Positions 19,006 to 28,405 of a stretch of DNA of 64,000 bases are shown here, one piece after another. Under the pieces are notes generated by a model that saw only the letters and a program-made list of their open reading frames with translations, made no database searches and had not been told where the DNA came from. The stretch comes from Ancylobacter sp. Lp-2 (GTDB taxonomy: Bacteria > Pseudomonadota > Alphaproteobacteria > Rhizobiales > Xanthobacteraceae): positions 124,001-188,000 of the forward strand of contig NZ_JAJALI010000003.1 in NCBI RefSeq assembly GCF_020523795.1, written 5' to 3'. The first letter of the stretch is position 1; every line of letters begins with the position of its first letter. Made by a program: the position numbers and the translations under genes.

Positions 19006-19635
19006 ATGACCGCAAAAGCGGCACGCCGGCGCCTGCCACCGGCCGAGCGCCGGGTGATGATCCTCGACGAGGCGCTGCGCCTGTTCGCCGAGCGGCATTA
19101 CTCGATCGTCACGGTCCGCGACATCGCGCAGGTGTGCGACATGAATGTCGGGCTGCTCTACCACTATTTCGACAGCAAGGACGATCTGGTGCGCCGGGCG
19201 CTGGAGCACGCCATCCAGCAGCTGACGCTCGGCTACGAGGCGCGCCGCACCGATCAGCCCGATCCGCTGGCCGAGATCCTCGCCTGGCTGGAGACCCATA
19301 TCGAGATCGCCCCGACGCTGGTCCGCATGGTGAAGCTGATGGCGGATTATGCGAGTTCCGGCATGCAGGACGAGGTGCTGGACGCGCTGATCGCCGGCTT
19401 CTACCGCAGCGAGAAGGAACTGCTGGAAGACGCCCTGCAGCGCGGCATCGCGGCCGGGCTGTTCCGGCCGCACGACATCTCCCGCACCGCGCGCCGTATC
19501 GGCCTGATGCTCGACGGCATCTTCTTCGCCTCGACCAGCCGCGGCGACAACCGCGTCTCGCAGGACATACGCGACCTCGCCGATGTGGTGCCGGGCTGGA
19601 TCGGCGCAACCGCCGCCGCCCCACAGGCGTCCTGA
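19006..19635 (+). CDS. TetR-family transcriptional regulator
   Basis: Predicted 209-residue repressor. The N-terminal helix-turn-helix includes ITVRDIAQVC-like sequence (VTVRDIAQVCDMNVGLLY) and the typical YHYFDSKDDLVRRALE. The C-terminal ligand domain is not assignable. The ATG at 19006 has GGAGG eight bases upstream (18994-18998); an earlier in-frame ATG at 18931 lacks a ribosome site. Being divergent from the importer/monooxygenase operon, with a 20-bp palindrome between, it most likely controls that operon in response to its substrate. Confidence 0.9.
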   Translation: MTAKAARRRLPPAERRVMILDEALRLFAERHYSIVTVRDIAQVCDMNVGLLYHYFDSKDDLVRRALEHAIQQLTLGYEARRTDQPDPLAEILAWLETHIEIAPTLVRMVKLMADYASSGMQDEVLDALIAGFYRSEKELLEDALQRGIAAGLFRPHDISRTARRIGLMLDGIFFASTSRGDNRVSQDIRDLADVVPGWIGATAAAPQAS

Positions 19636-20294
19636 AGGGCCGGCCGAACGCCGACAGGTGTCGCCCTGCTCGGCGGCGCGTGCCCGTCTTGCCTCCGGCG
19701 AGCCAGGGACAGGCACAGCGAGACGTGAGGAATGCGCAGCAAAGCGCGCCCGGACGCGCCACCTTCGAGGCCCGGCCGACGCCGCGCCTCAGAGCGGGCA
19801 CCTTGGCGCGGGCAGCCAAGAGAGTGCCCCAGAGTCGGCCTCGCCATTCCGCCTACCGAAAGCGAGGCGATCCGGCTACGACGGAGATGTCGTCGGTGCG
19901 CAGCGGCGCGGTGAGACGCGACGCCATCGGCAGGCGTCGAACCCCTCCCACCCCAGCCTCGCCCCGAAGGAGAGACGCGGATTGAGAGGCTTCGACAATA
20001 GCGGACCGGACTCTGGACGACGTCCCGGCCGGTCGAGCCGGCCCTCGGGGGCCCGGCTCCGATGCCGCAGCGGCATCGGCAGGTGTTGCCCCCTCCCACC
20101 TCAGCCCTCGCCCCGAGGGAGAGAGACGGATTGAGAGGCTTCGACAGTAGCGGACCGGACGCGGGATGACGTCCCGGCCGGTCGAGCCGGCCCTCGGGGG
20201 CCCGGCTCCGATGCCACGGCATCTTGGAAGCGGCGGCCGATTGCGGCATGGTCGGACGGCCCCGCCCTGCCCGCCACCGAAGCCCTCCCCCGCC
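19636..20294. other. non-coding region holding tandem repeats
   Basis: About 660 bases between tetR and the cysteine hydrolase without a supported gene. The first 290 bases show nothing I recognise. The second half is two tandem copies of a 149-bp unit, listed separately. Open frames crossing it repeat the same peptide because of the repeat and have no protein features. Confidence 0.7.
19925..20215. repeat. two tandem 149-bp units with short terminal inverted repeats
   Basis: Unit 1 (about 19925-20066) and unit 2 (about 20074-20215) align along their length with few changes; for example GACGTCCCGGCCGGTCGAGC and ATTGAGAGGCTTCGACA occur in both. Unit 2 begins with GGCATCGG, and both units end with CCGATGCC, its reverse complement; unit 1 begins with the near match GCCATCGG. 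At the junction, CCGATGCC (20059-20066) and GGCATCGG (20072-20079) form a perfect 8-bp hairpin. This looks like a small non-coding repeat element of the MITE or REP kind. No transposase is present. Confidence 0.75.
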
Positions 20295-20990
20295 ATGTCC
20301 CCTCCCGCCACGTCCCACGTCGCCGCCCGCCCCTATGACTGGCCGCATGGCCGCGATCTCGCGCCGGCGACCACGGCGCTGATCATCATCGACATGCAGC
20401 GCGATTTCTGCGCCCCCGGCGGCTATGTCGACGCCATGGGCTACGATGTCGGCCCGGCGCAGGCGCTCATTCCCCGCATCGTGGCGCTGCGCGAGGCGGT
20501 GCGGGCGTTCGGCGGGCTGGTGATCTACACACGCGAGGGCCACCGGCCGGACCTCTCCGACCTGACGCCGCAGAAACGCTTCCGCTCGCGGCTCGCCGGG
20601 GCGGAAATCGGCAGCCCCGGCCCGCTGGGGCGCCTGCTGATCCGTGGCGAGCCCGGCTGGGACATCGTGCCGGAGCTCGCTGCCGCGCCGGGCGAGCCGG
20701 TGATCGACAAGCCGGGCTTCTCCGCCTTCTACGCCACCGACCTCGACCGCATCCTGGTGGCGCGCGGCGTCCGGCACCTCGTCATCTGCGGCGTGACGAC
20801 GGATGTGTGCGTGCATTCGACGATCCGCGAGGCGGTGGATCGCGGCTACGAGCCGCTCCTGGTGGAGGATGGCTGCGCCGCCACCGTCGAGGCCAACCAT
20901 CGGGCGGCAATCGACACCATCACGACCGAAGGCGGCATCTTCGGCACCGTGGCCGCCAGCGCGACGGTGATCGCCGCCCTGCGCGGCTGA
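20295..20990 (+). CDS. isochorismatase-family cysteine hydrolase
   Basis: Predicted 231-residue cytoplasmic amidohydrolase. The catalytic triad of the family is visible: Asp33 in IIDMQRDFCAPGG, Lys140 in VIDKPGFSAFY and Cys173 in GVTTDVCVHST. The CxxT-rich nucleophile region resembles biuret and ureidoacrylate amidohydrolases, suggesting hydrolysis of a small amide or ureide. The ATG at 20295 is chosen because upstream codons fall in the repeat. A membrane-dipeptidase gene follows after 29 bases and is probably co-transcribed. True isochorismatase activity is less likely, as no siderophore genes are near. Confidence 0.87.
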   Translation: MSPPATSHVAARPYDWPHGRDLAPATTALIIIDMQRDFCAPGGYVDAMGYDVGPAQALIPRIVALREAVRAFGGLVIYTREGHRPDLSDLTPQKRFRSRLAGAEIGSPGPLGRLLIRGEPGWDIVPELAAAPGEPVIDKPGFSAFYATDLDRILVARGVRHLVICGVTTDVCVHSTIREAVDRGYEPLLVEDGCAATVEANHRAAIDTITTEGGIFGTVAASATVIAALRG

Positions 20991-21019
20991 CCATTTGAAG
21001 ACGAAACGGACGGACAGGA

Positions 21020-22075
21020 ATGGAAGCGGTTTTCGACGGGCATAACGACGTGCTGCTGCGGCTGTGGGAGCACGCCCGGGCCGGCATCGACCCGGTGCGC
21101 GAATTCGGCGAGGGCACCGGCAAGGGCCATATCGACGCGCCCCGCGCCCGCAAAGGCGGGCTCGCCGGTGGCCTGTGCGCCATCTACATCCCGTCTGGCG
21201 AGCTGATCCTGAAGCAGCCCGACGCGAACGGCCATTATTCGACCCCACTGGCCGAACCGCTGGAGCGATCGTCCTCACTGGACACCGCACTGGACATGGC
21301 GGCGATCGCCTTCCGGCTCGACCAGGCCGGCCTGTGGAAGCTGTGCCGCTCCACCGCCGAGATCCGCGCGACCATGGCCGCCGGCACCTTCGCCGCCGTG
21401 CTGCACATGGAGGGCTGCGAGGCGATCGGGCCGGACCTCGCGGCTCTGGAGACCTTCTACGCCGCCGGCCTGCGCTCGCTCGGCCCGGTGTGGAGCCGCA
21501 ACAACATCTTCGGCCACGGCGTGCCCTTCGCCTTCCCGATGAGCCCGGACACCGGGCCGGGCTTGACCGAGGCCGGCTTCGAGCTGGTCCGCGCCTGCAA
21601 CCGCTTGGGAATCCTCATAGATCTCGCCCACATCACCGAAAAGGGCTTCTGGGACGTGGCGAAGACCACCGACCAGCCGTTGATCGCCAGCCATTCCAAC
21701 GCTCACGCGCTAACCCCGGTGGCGCGCAACCTCACCGACCGCCAGCTCGACGCCATCCGCGAGAGCGAGGGGCTGGTCGGGCTCAACTACGCCACCACCA
21801 TGCTGCGGCCGGACGGCATGGAGAACGCCGACACGCCGCTCTCGGCGATGGTCGCGCATATCCGCCATCTGGTGGAGCGGGTCGGCATCGACGGCGTGGC
21901 GCTGGGCTCGGATTATGACGGCGCCACCATCCCCGCCGCCATCGGCGACGCCGCCGGGCAGCAGGCGCTGGTGGAAGCGCTGGCCGCCGACGGGTTCACC
22001 TCCGACGAACTCGCCAAGCTGTGCCGGGAGAACTGGCTGCGGGTGCTCGCCCGCGCCTGGCACGAAGACGTCTGA
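21020..22075 (+). CDS. membrane dipeptidase (renal dipeptidase, M19) family
   Basis: Predicted 351-residue zinc dipeptidase-like enzyme. The N-terminal metal motif is DGHNDVLLR (His8, Asp10). The bridging Glu is in HMEGCEAIG, and later metal ligands are in LIDLAHITEKGFWDV and IASHSNAHAL. GSDYDGATIP near the C-terminus completes the amidohydrolase-fold barrel. Family members cleave dipeptides or D-aminoacyl linkages. No signal peptide is seen, so it is cytoplasmic. It is preceded by the cysteine hydrolase, and the two may process the same small amide. Confidence 0.88.
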   Translation: MEAVFDGHNDVLLRLWEHARAGIDPVREFGEGTGKGHIDAPRARKGGLAGGLCAIYIPSGELILKQPDANGHYSTPLAEPLERSSSLDTALDMAAIAFRLDQAGLWKLCRSTAEIRATMAAGTFAAVLHMEGCEAIGPDLAALETFYAAGLRSLGPVWSRNNIFGHGVPFAFPMSPDTGPGLTEAGFELVRACNRLGILIDLAHITEKGFWDVAKTTDQPLIASHSNAHALTPVARNLTDRQLDAIRESEGLVGLNYATTMLRPDGMENADTPLSAMVAHIRHLVERVGIDGVALGSDYDGATIPAAIGDAAGQQALVEALAADGFTSDELAKLCRENWLRVLARAWHEDV

Positions 22076-22086
22076 GATTCGCGGGC

Positions 22087-23865
22087 TTAATCAGGGCGTT
22101 CGCCGGTGATCTCGCTGAGACGCCGGCTCATCTCCTCGCTGTAGCGGCGGATGGCGTGCGTCTCGCTGAGCACGCCGACCAGCTGCCGGCCGCGCGCATC
22201 CGCCACCACGGCGAGCACGTCCGCCTCGGCGTGGTCGAAGGCGTCCAGCGCCTCGCGAATGGTCATGCCGGGGAGCAGCGCCGTATCCGGCAGGCGCAGC
22301 AGGGCGCGCAGCGACGCCGGCGGCGCGACGCCCTCCTCCGCCGCGGCATAGAGTGCCGCCAGCGGCACCATGCCGGCATAGGCTCCGTCCGCTTCGGTGG
22401 CGACGACATAGGCGGTGGAGCCGGGCGGATAGGTGCGGCGCGCCGCCTCGAGCGTGGTGTCGGCAGCCAGCCGCGGCACCTCGATCCGCATCAGCTCGCC
22501 GACCTTGAGGTCGCGCAGCCAGCCGATGTCGTGGGCGCCGCGAATGCTTTCCCCACGTAAATGGAAGCGCCAGGTGGCGAAGGAGAAGCCGAACAGCCGG
22601 CGCGTCATCAGCGAGGAAACGCCCGACGCCGCCAGCACCGCCAGCGTCAGATGCAGGTCGCCGGTCATCTCCAGCGCCAGCAGCGTCATGGTCATCGGCC
22701 CGCCGACCACCGAGACCGCCAGCGCCGCCATGCCAATCAGCGCATAGAGCGCGTGATCGGCGGCGATGTCGGGCAGCACCGCCTCCAGCGCGCCGGCATA
22801 GACCCGTCCCGCCAGAACCCCCATCAGCAGCGAGGCGAAGAACAGGCCGCCGCGAAAGCCGGAGCCGATGGAGACCGAGGACGCCGCTACCTTGGCGAGC
22901 AGCAGCAGCGCCAGCGGCGCCAGCAATTCATCGCTGGCGATGTGCTGGTAGACCGCGCCATGGCCGGCGGAGAGCACGGCGGGGGTGGCGAGCGCCATCA
23001 GCCCGACCGCCAGCCCGCCCAGCGCCGGCCGCGCATAGACAGGCACCGGCGAACGGCGGAACCCCGCCTCGACCAGTGTCGCCCCGCGCATCACCGCGAT
23101 GCCGACAAGGGCGCAGAGCGCGCCGAGCAGCAGCACCGCCGGCAGATCGGCGAACGCCGGCGCGGCAAGGTCCGGCAACGTCGGCACCGCCTCCGGCATC
23201 AGCAGCCGGCGCGTCAGGGCGGCGGTGAAGCTCGCCGTCATCATCGGCGCGAAGGCGGGGATGGCGTAGGTGCCGAGGATCAGCTCGAAGCCATAGAAGG
23301 CGCCCATCAGCGGCGCGTCGAAGGCGGCGCCGATCGCCGCCCCGGACGCGCAGCCGACCATCGTCCGGAGATCGACGCGTCGCAGATGCAGCGCCTGCCC
23401 CAGGCGGGAAGCGATGCCGCTGGAGGCCTGCGTGTAGCCGGCTTCCAAACCGACCGACGCGCCCACGCCGCTCGACGCCATGGTCTGGACGGCGACAACG
23501 AGGCTGTCCGTCAGCGACATGCGCCCGCCATGCAGCGCGTTGGCCTCGATGGGATCGACCGGCGCACCGGAAGAGAACCGCCGCGCCAGCAGGCTGGCGA
23601 GGCCGAAGGCGAGCCCGCCGAGCGTCGGCACCAGCACCAGCAGCAGCGGCGCAAGGCCGATGGTCGTGGAGAGATGGGCATCCGGCGCGATGCCGAACAG
23701 CACGACATGCAGCCACTGGGTGGCCTGGCCGAGGACGACCACCACGACCCCGGCCAGAACGCCGATCAGGCCGGCCAGCGCGACCACCACCAGCTCGCTG
23801 GTCCGCACCATGGAGCGCAGCCGGGCGGCGAGCGAGCGCGGTTGCGGAACAGGGTCGAGCGTCAC
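22087..23865 (-). CDS. ClC-family chloride channel/transporter with CBS domains
   Basis: Predicted 592-residue membrane protein. Residues 20-440 hold the ClC helices, with GVGASVGLEAGYTQ (the gating Glu position, normally in G-x-E-G-P, is kept but the following residues differ), and GSGFRGGLFFASLLMG, the third anion-binding loop. Residues 450-590 form two CBS domains (GVLSETHAIRRYSEEM at the end), which usually bind adenine nucleotides. The start is a GTG at 23865. It is convergent with the dipeptidase, 11 bases away. Whether it is a channel or a proton exchanger cannot be told. Confidence 0.9.
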   Translation of the reverse strand: MTLDPVPQPRSLAARLRSMVRTSELVVVALAGLIGVLAGVVVVVLGQATQWLHVVLFGIAPDAHLSTTIGLAPLLLVLVPTLGGLAFGLASLLARRFSSGAPVDPIEANALHGGRMSLTDSLVVAVQTMASSGVGASVGLEAGYTQASSGIASRLGQALHLRRVDLRTMVGCASGAAIGAAFDAPLMGAFYGFELILGTYAIPAFAPMMTASFTAALTRRLLMPEAVPTLPDLAAPAFADLPAVLLLGALCALVGIAVMRGATLVEAGFRRSPVPVYARPALGGLAVGLMALATPAVLSAGHGAVYQHIASDELLAPLALLLLAKVAASSVSIGSGFRGGLFFASLLMGVLAGRVYAGALEAVLPDIAADHALYALIGMAALAVSVVGGPMTMTLLALEMTGDLHLTLAVLAASGVSSLMTRRLFGFSFATWRFHLRGESIRGAHDIGWLRDLKVGELMRIEVPRLAADTTLEAARRTYPPGSTAYVVATEADGAYAGMVPLAALYAAAEEGVAPPASLRALLRLPDTALLPGMTIREALDAFDHAEADVLAVVADARGRQLVGVLSETHAIRRYSEEMSRRLSEITGERPD

Positions 23866-23975
23866 GGGCCAGCCTTCGCGGATCGGGCGTTGCGCTCCCG
23901 TGTTTAGGCAGTGCCGGCGATGCCGGCAACCGCCAATCGGAACGTGGGAGGCAGGCGCGACGCCGCGGCCAAGGG

Positions 23976-24233
23976 TCAGGATTTGCCGGCTTTGCGATCC
24001 TCGATATCGGCCTCCGGCCGGTCGGTGCCCTCGGAGGTCTCCTGGTGCCAGGCGCCGGAGGCGTCCTGATAGAGGATCGGCCGGGTCTCGCCGCTCAGCG
24101 ACTGGCGCGCCGCCGCGTCGCGGGCGGCCTTCAGCGCCCCCTCATGGGTGGCGTGGGTTTCGGAAAACACGTCGCCGAGCTTGTAGGCCCAGCCGCCGTC
24201 ATGCTCGACGATCTCGTAGCGAATATGGCTCAT
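23976..24233 (-). CDS. small DUF2188-like protein
   Basis: Predicted 85-residue soluble protein. The core YEIVEHDGGWAYKLGDVFSE followed by HEGALKAARDAA resembles the two-stranded DUF2188-type domain of unknown function, in which a sequence about viewing a value is followed by a helix with Ala residues. The tail is highly charged. It lies alone between the ClC gene and a divergent MFS gene. Function unknown. Confidence 0.7.
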   Translation of the reverse strand: MSHIRYEIVEHDGGWAYKLGDVFSETHATHEGALKAARDAAARQSLSGETRPILYQDASGAWHQETSEGTDRPEADIEDRKAGKS

Positions 24234-24485
24234 CTGACATCCTCCCAGCCTTGGGAAATCGCCGGCGCAGCCGCCGGTTCCGCTCGAAGCGCTGCGCGCA
24301 GTCTAGCACCGCCGCGACGGCGGGACTTGCCCATTCCCATGATGGCTCCCGTGACGGCCGCGACACGCTCCACGCGCCGGCCGAACCCTTTCCGATGCGG
24401 AAAGCGGGTGGCGAGGGCCGGCGGAATGGGCTATCGAGCCTCGCCCGGGCCCATGCGGCCCCGTGCAGAGTGCGGAGTGCAGGCC

Positions 24486-26036
24486 ATGCGTGCCGACCAC
24501 GACGAGCCGACCGGCCCCGGCACCACCCCCGGCACTGCCCCCGGACTCCGGGCGACGCGCAAGGAGTGGATCGGCCTCGCCGTCATCGCCATCCCCTGCC
24601 TCGTCTATGCGATGGACCTGACGGTGCTGCACCTCGCGGTGCCGCAGCTCGCTTTGCATCTGTCGCCGAGCGCCACGCAGCTTCTGTGGATCATCGACAT
24701 CTACGGCTTCATGGTCGCCGGAACGCTGATGCTGATGGGCACGCTCGGCGACCGCATCGGCCGCCGGCGCCTGCTGCTCATCGGCGCGGCCTGCTTCGCC
24801 GCGACCTCGGTGCTCGCGGCCTTCGCGCGCACCGCGGAGGAGCTGATCGCCGCCCGCGCCCTGCTCGGCATCGCCGGCGCGACGCTGGCGCCGTCCACCC
24901 TCTCGCTCATCCGCAACATGTTTCTCGACGAGCGCCAGCGCACGCTCGCCATCGGCGTGTGGATCGCCTGCTTCTCGGCGGGAGCGGCCATCGGGCCGCT
25001 GGTCGGCGGCGCGGTGCTGGCGCATTTCTGGTGGGGAGCGGTGTTCCTGCTCGCGGTGCCGGTGATGCTCGGCCTGCTTCTGATCGGACCGCTGCTGCTG
25101 CCGGAATATCGCGACGAGAAGGCCGGCCGGCTCGACATCGTCAGCGCCGTACAGTCGGTGGTCGCGGTGCTGGCGCTGATCTACGGCATGAAGCATGTCG
25201 CCGAGGCGGGACCGGACGGACAGGCGGCGGTAGCCGTCGCGCTCGGCCTCGTCGTCGGCGTCTTCTTCATCGCCCGCCAGAAGCGCCTCGCCGACCCGAT
25301 GATCGACCTCGCGCTGCTGCGCCACCCGATGATCGGCCCGGCGCTCGGCGTCAACATCATGGCGATGTTCGGCGCCATGGGCATCTTCCTCGCGCTGTCG
25401 CAATATCTCCAGCTGGTGCTCGGCATGGGGCCGTTCGAGGCCGGGCTGTGGACCGCGCCGTCCGGGGTGTGCTTCGCCATCGGCTCGCTGGCGACGCCGC
25501 ATATCGTGCGCCGGGTGCGGCCGGTCCGCCTGCTGGTCGTGTGCCTTGTCCTCTCCGCCGCCGGCTTCGCGCTGCTGAGCCAGATCGACCGCGCGCCGCT
25601 GCCGATCATGACCGCCTCGATCGTGATGTTCTGCCTCGGCCTGTCGCCGGTCGGCACGCTGACCACCGACCTGATGATGCGCTTCGCCCCGGCGGAGCGG
25701 GCCGGCGCCGCCTCGGCGATCTCCGAGATCAGCTTCGAGTTCGGCGGCGCGCTCGGCATCGCCGTGCTCGGCAGCGTCGTGGCGGCGACCTACCGGGTGG
25801 ACATGGCGCGCCTTGCTTTGCCCGAGGTAGGCCCCGAGACGCTCGCGCTGGCCCGGCGGACGCTCGACGGCGCGGTGACGGCGGCGCGGCAACTCGGCGG
25901 GCCGGCGGGCGAGGCGCTGATGGACGCGGCACACGCCGCCTTCGCCCACGGCCTCGGCCTGGCGGCGCTGAGCTGCGCGCTCATCACCCTTGCCGCCGCC
26001 GTCGTCGCGCAACGGCTGCTGGGCGGCACGCGCTGA
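24486..26036 (+). CDS. MFS drug-efflux transporter, DHA2 (14-helix) family
   Basis: Predicted 516-residue inner-membrane proton-drug antiporter. It has the family motifs AMDLTVLHLAVPQL (motif D1) and LMGTLGDRIGRRRLL (motif A), and SAGAAIGPLVGGAVL (motif C) typical of exporters. Length and number of hydrophobic segments suit 14 helices. It is like SmvA-type transporters for quaternary ammonium compounds. The ATG at 24486 is chosen because it begins shortly before helix 1; the frame is open further upstream. It is not in an operon. Confidence 0.88.
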   Translation: MRADHDEPTGPGTTPGTAPGLRATRKEWIGLAVIAIPCLVYAMDLTVLHLAVPQLALHLSPSATQLLWIIDIYGFMVAGTLMLMGTLGDRIGRRRLLLIGAACFAATSVLAAFARTAEELIAARALLGIAGATLAPSTLSLIRNMFLDERQRTLAIGVWIACFSAGAAIGPLVGGAVLAHFWWGAVFLLAVPVMLGLLLIGPLLLPEYRDEKAGRLDIVSAVQSVVAVLALIYGMKHVAEAGPDGQAAVAVALGLVVGVFFIARQKRLADPMIDLALLRHPMIGPALGVNIMAMFGAMGIFLALSQYLQLVLGMGPFEAGLWTAPSGVCFAIGSLATPHIVRRVRPVRLLVVCLVLSAAGFALLSQIDRAPLPIMTASIVMFCLGLSPVGTLTTDLMMRFAPAERAGAASAISEISFEFGGALGIAVLGSVVAATYRVDMARLALPEVGPETLALARRTLDGAVTAARQLGGPAGEALMDAAHAAFAHGLGLAALSCALITLAAAVVAQRLLGGTR

Positions 26037-26206
26037 TCGCCGCGACAAGGATCGCAGTTGCGGGGGAACCGGCGAGGTTTCATAGTCCGCGCAACGGATT
26101 CTCCGATCGATGACCGCAGCGCGTGGCCCGGCCGAGGCCGGGGCGGGCGGAGGGAGGCGAGACGTCCGTCCCTGCCGCCGCTCCAGCCCTTCCGGTACCT
26201 CCCTCC

Positions 26207-27922
26207 ATGCCGCGCAAACCGTCCAACATCGTCTACGCCGCCGACGACAAGATGCCGCTCGGCACGCTGCTGGTCCTCGGCGTGCAGCATGCGACGCTCG
26301 CTTTGCTCTTCGTCGTCTATCCCCTGGTCGCTGCCACCGAGGCCGGCCTGTCGTTCACCGACACGCAGATCCTGATCACCAGCTGCATCATCTTCATGGG
26401 GGTGGCGACCATCCTCGAATGCCTGCCGCGCTCGAAATCCGGCGCCGGCATGCTGCTGGTGCAGATTCCCAACACCGCGCACCTGCCGCTGGCGGTGCAG
26501 GCGCTCTCGGCCGGCGGCACCGCGCTCTATGCCACGATGAGCCTGATCGCGGCGGTCTCGCAGTTCTCGCTGACCCGGTTCCAGAACGCGATGCGGGCGA
26601 TGTTCCCGCCGGAGATCTGCGGCGTGGCGGTGACCATGCTCGGCGTCGCGCTCGCCGCGCCGGCGCTGCGCCGCATGTTCGGCCTCAGCGCCCATGAGGC
26701 GACGACGCTGCTCGACCTGCGCTACCCGCTGGTAAGCTTCACCGCGCTGTTGATCATCATCGTGCTGGCGATCTTCTCGCGCGGCGCGCTGCGGCTGTTC
26801 GCGGTGGCCATCGGCGCCGGCGTCGGCTGGGTGCTCGCCGCCTATGTCGGGGTCGCCCGGGCGCCGGCGGAGCCCGGCCTCGGCGCGCTCGCCTTCGTCG
26901 ACCTGCCGCAGCTGGGCTGGCCCGGCCTCGCCTTTTCCTGGGCCATGGTGCCCGCCGCCGTACTGACCGGCATCATCTCCGCCGTCGATATGCTCGGCAC
27001 GGTGGTCTCCATGCAGCGCATGGACGATTCCGACTGGCGCCGCGCCGACATGGGACAGGCGGCGCGCGCCATCCGTGCCAACACGCTGAGCGATGCCGGC
27101 GCCGCCGTCACGGGCGGCTTCGCCAGCGCCTCCTCCTCCGCGGCCATCGGCGTCGCCTTCGCCACCGGCGCCACCGCCTGGCGCATCGGCGTGGTCTCCG
27201 GAGTGCTGATCCTGCTCGCGGCCTTCTCGCCGAAGCTGATCGGCGCGCTGACGGTGATTCCCGATCCGGTCGTCGGCGCCATCCTAGTCTACAGCGCGGC
27301 GTTCCTGATCGTTGCCGGCATGGAGCTCATCCTGTCCCGGCGGCTGAGCGACCGGCGCATCTTCACCGTCGGCCTCGCGGTGATGGCCGGGCTCGCGGTG
27401 GCGATCCTGCCCGAGCTGGTCCATGCCGCGCCGACCTGGGCGCAGCCGATCCTGGAATCGCCGCTCTCGGTGTCGACGGCGGTCGCCGTCGCCCTCAACC
27501 TGTTCTTCCGCATCGGCATCCGCCAGGAGGCGGCGGTGACGGTGACCACCGAGGACAACCCGTTCACCCTCGCCACCGAGTTCCTGGAGCGGCAAGGCGA
27601 CGTGTGGGGCGCGCGGCGCGACGTGGTCGCCGCCGCCATTCCGGTGGTCGCCGAGGCGGTGGAGATGCTGCTCGACACCGGCGTCGCCCCCGGCACGCTG
27701 GAGATGCGCGCCAAGTTCGACGAGATGAATTTCGACGTCGTGCTCGCGTATCAGGGCGAGGCGATCGAGATCCCCACCCTGCGCCCCTCGCCCGAGGACC
27801 TACTCGGCGACAGCGCGGCGGTGGCGCGCTTCGTCGGCTACATGCTGAGCAAGCGCGCCGACAAGCTGGTGATCGGCAAGGTCGGCGACCGCCAGACGCT
27901 CACCCTGCGCTTCGAGCATTGA
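26207..27922 (+). CDS. NCS2 xanthine/uracil-type permease with C-terminal degenerate GHKL-like domain
   Basis: Predicted 571-residue membrane protein. Residues 1-440 match the nucleobase permease fold: YAADDKMPLGTLLVLGVQH, LLVQIPNTAHLP and the long run of hydrophobic helices, with GGFASASSSAAIGVAFATG near helix 10. Residues about 455-571 are soluble and laid out like an RsbW ATPase: VVAEAVEMLLDTGV sits where the N-box should be but lacks the Asn, the DxGxG motif is missing (AYQGEAI), and KVGDRQTLTLRFEH resembles the last strand of the RsbW protein encoded two genes later. I infer a non-catalytic binding domain. The ATG at 26207 precedes MPRKPSN; upstream codons are Pro-rich. STAS and RsbW genes follow on the same strand. 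Substrate unknown. Confidence 0.82.
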   Translation: MPRKPSNIVYAADDKMPLGTLLVLGVQHATLALLFVVYPLVAATEAGLSFTDTQILITSCIIFMGVATILECLPRSKSGAGMLLVQIPNTAHLPLAVQALSAGGTALYATMSLIAAVSQFSLTRFQNAMRAMFPPEICGVAVTMLGVALAAPALRRMFGLSAHEATTLLDLRYPLVSFTALLIIIVLAIFSRGALRLFAVAIGAGVGWVLAAYVGVARAPAEPGLGALAFVDLPQLGWPGLAFSWAMVPAAVLTGIISAVDMLGTVVSMQRMDDSDWRRADMGQAARAIRANTLSDAGAAVTGGFASASSSAAIGVAFATGATAWRIGVVSGVLILLAAFSPKLIGALTVIPDPVVGAILVYSAAFLIVAGMELILSRRLSDRRIFTVGLAVMAGLAVAILPELVHAAPTWAQPILESPLSVSTAVAVALNLFFRIGIRQEAAVTVTTEDNPFTLATEFLERQGDVWGARRDVVAAAIPVVAEAVEMLLDTGVAPGTLEMRAKFDEMNFDVVLAYQGEAIEIPTLRPSPEDLLGDSAAVARFVGYMLSKRADKLVIGKVGDRQTLTLRFEH

Positions 27923-28041
27923 GGCGGAGTACCTCCCACGCGCGCCGCTTGCCGGCGACCGCCGATCTCGGATAGTTCTGGTGCGGCCGGATGCGGTTTT
28001 GTCCCGCCGTGCCCGAACCCCTAGCCGGAGCCGTGTCTTCC

Positions 28042-28374
28042 ATGCAGATCGACCGCTTTGTCGAAAAGGACGTCGTGATCACCGCGGTACGGGGGCGGCT
28101 CGACAGCTCGACCTCGCCGAAGCTCGACGAGTTCATGGCGGTGATCCCGGATGGCAGCAGCGTGCTGCTGCTCGATTTCGCCGAGCTCACCTATATCTCC
28201 TCGGCGGGGCTGCGCGTGGTGCTGAAGGCCGCCAAGCTGGCCAAGGGTTCCGGCGTCACGCTCGCCATTTGCGGGCTGATCCCGCCGGTGCACGAGGTGT
28301 TCGACGTCAGCGGCTTCTCGACCCTGATCCCGATTCATCCGAACCGCGACGCCGCACTGGCGACGCTGGGCTGA
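28042..28374 (+). CDS. STAS-domain anti-sigma factor antagonist (RsbV/SpoIIAA-like)
   Basis: Predicted 110-residue single-domain STAS protein. The strand-turn motif DFAELTYISSAGLRVVL holds Ser53/Ser54, the phosphorylation site of this family. When unphosphorylated such a protein binds the RsbW-like kinase and frees its partner. An earlier in-frame start at 27991 is possible, but the ATG at 28042 fits domain boundaries. The gene is 119 bases after the permease and 31 bases before the kinase gene. Confidence 0.9.
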   Translation: MQIDRFVEKDVVITAVRGRLDSSTSPKLDEFMAVIPDGSSVLLLDFAELTYISSAGLRVVLKAAKLAKGSGVTLAICGLIPPVHEVFDVSGFSTLIPIHPNRDAALATLG

Positions 28375-28405
28375 GCATTCGTTCCGAGGCGGCCGCGGAG
28401 AGTAC

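Noticed and set aside
20295-20990. True isochorismatase of siderophore synthesis
   Set aside because: No siderophore genes are near; the triad and loop suit amide hydrolases better.
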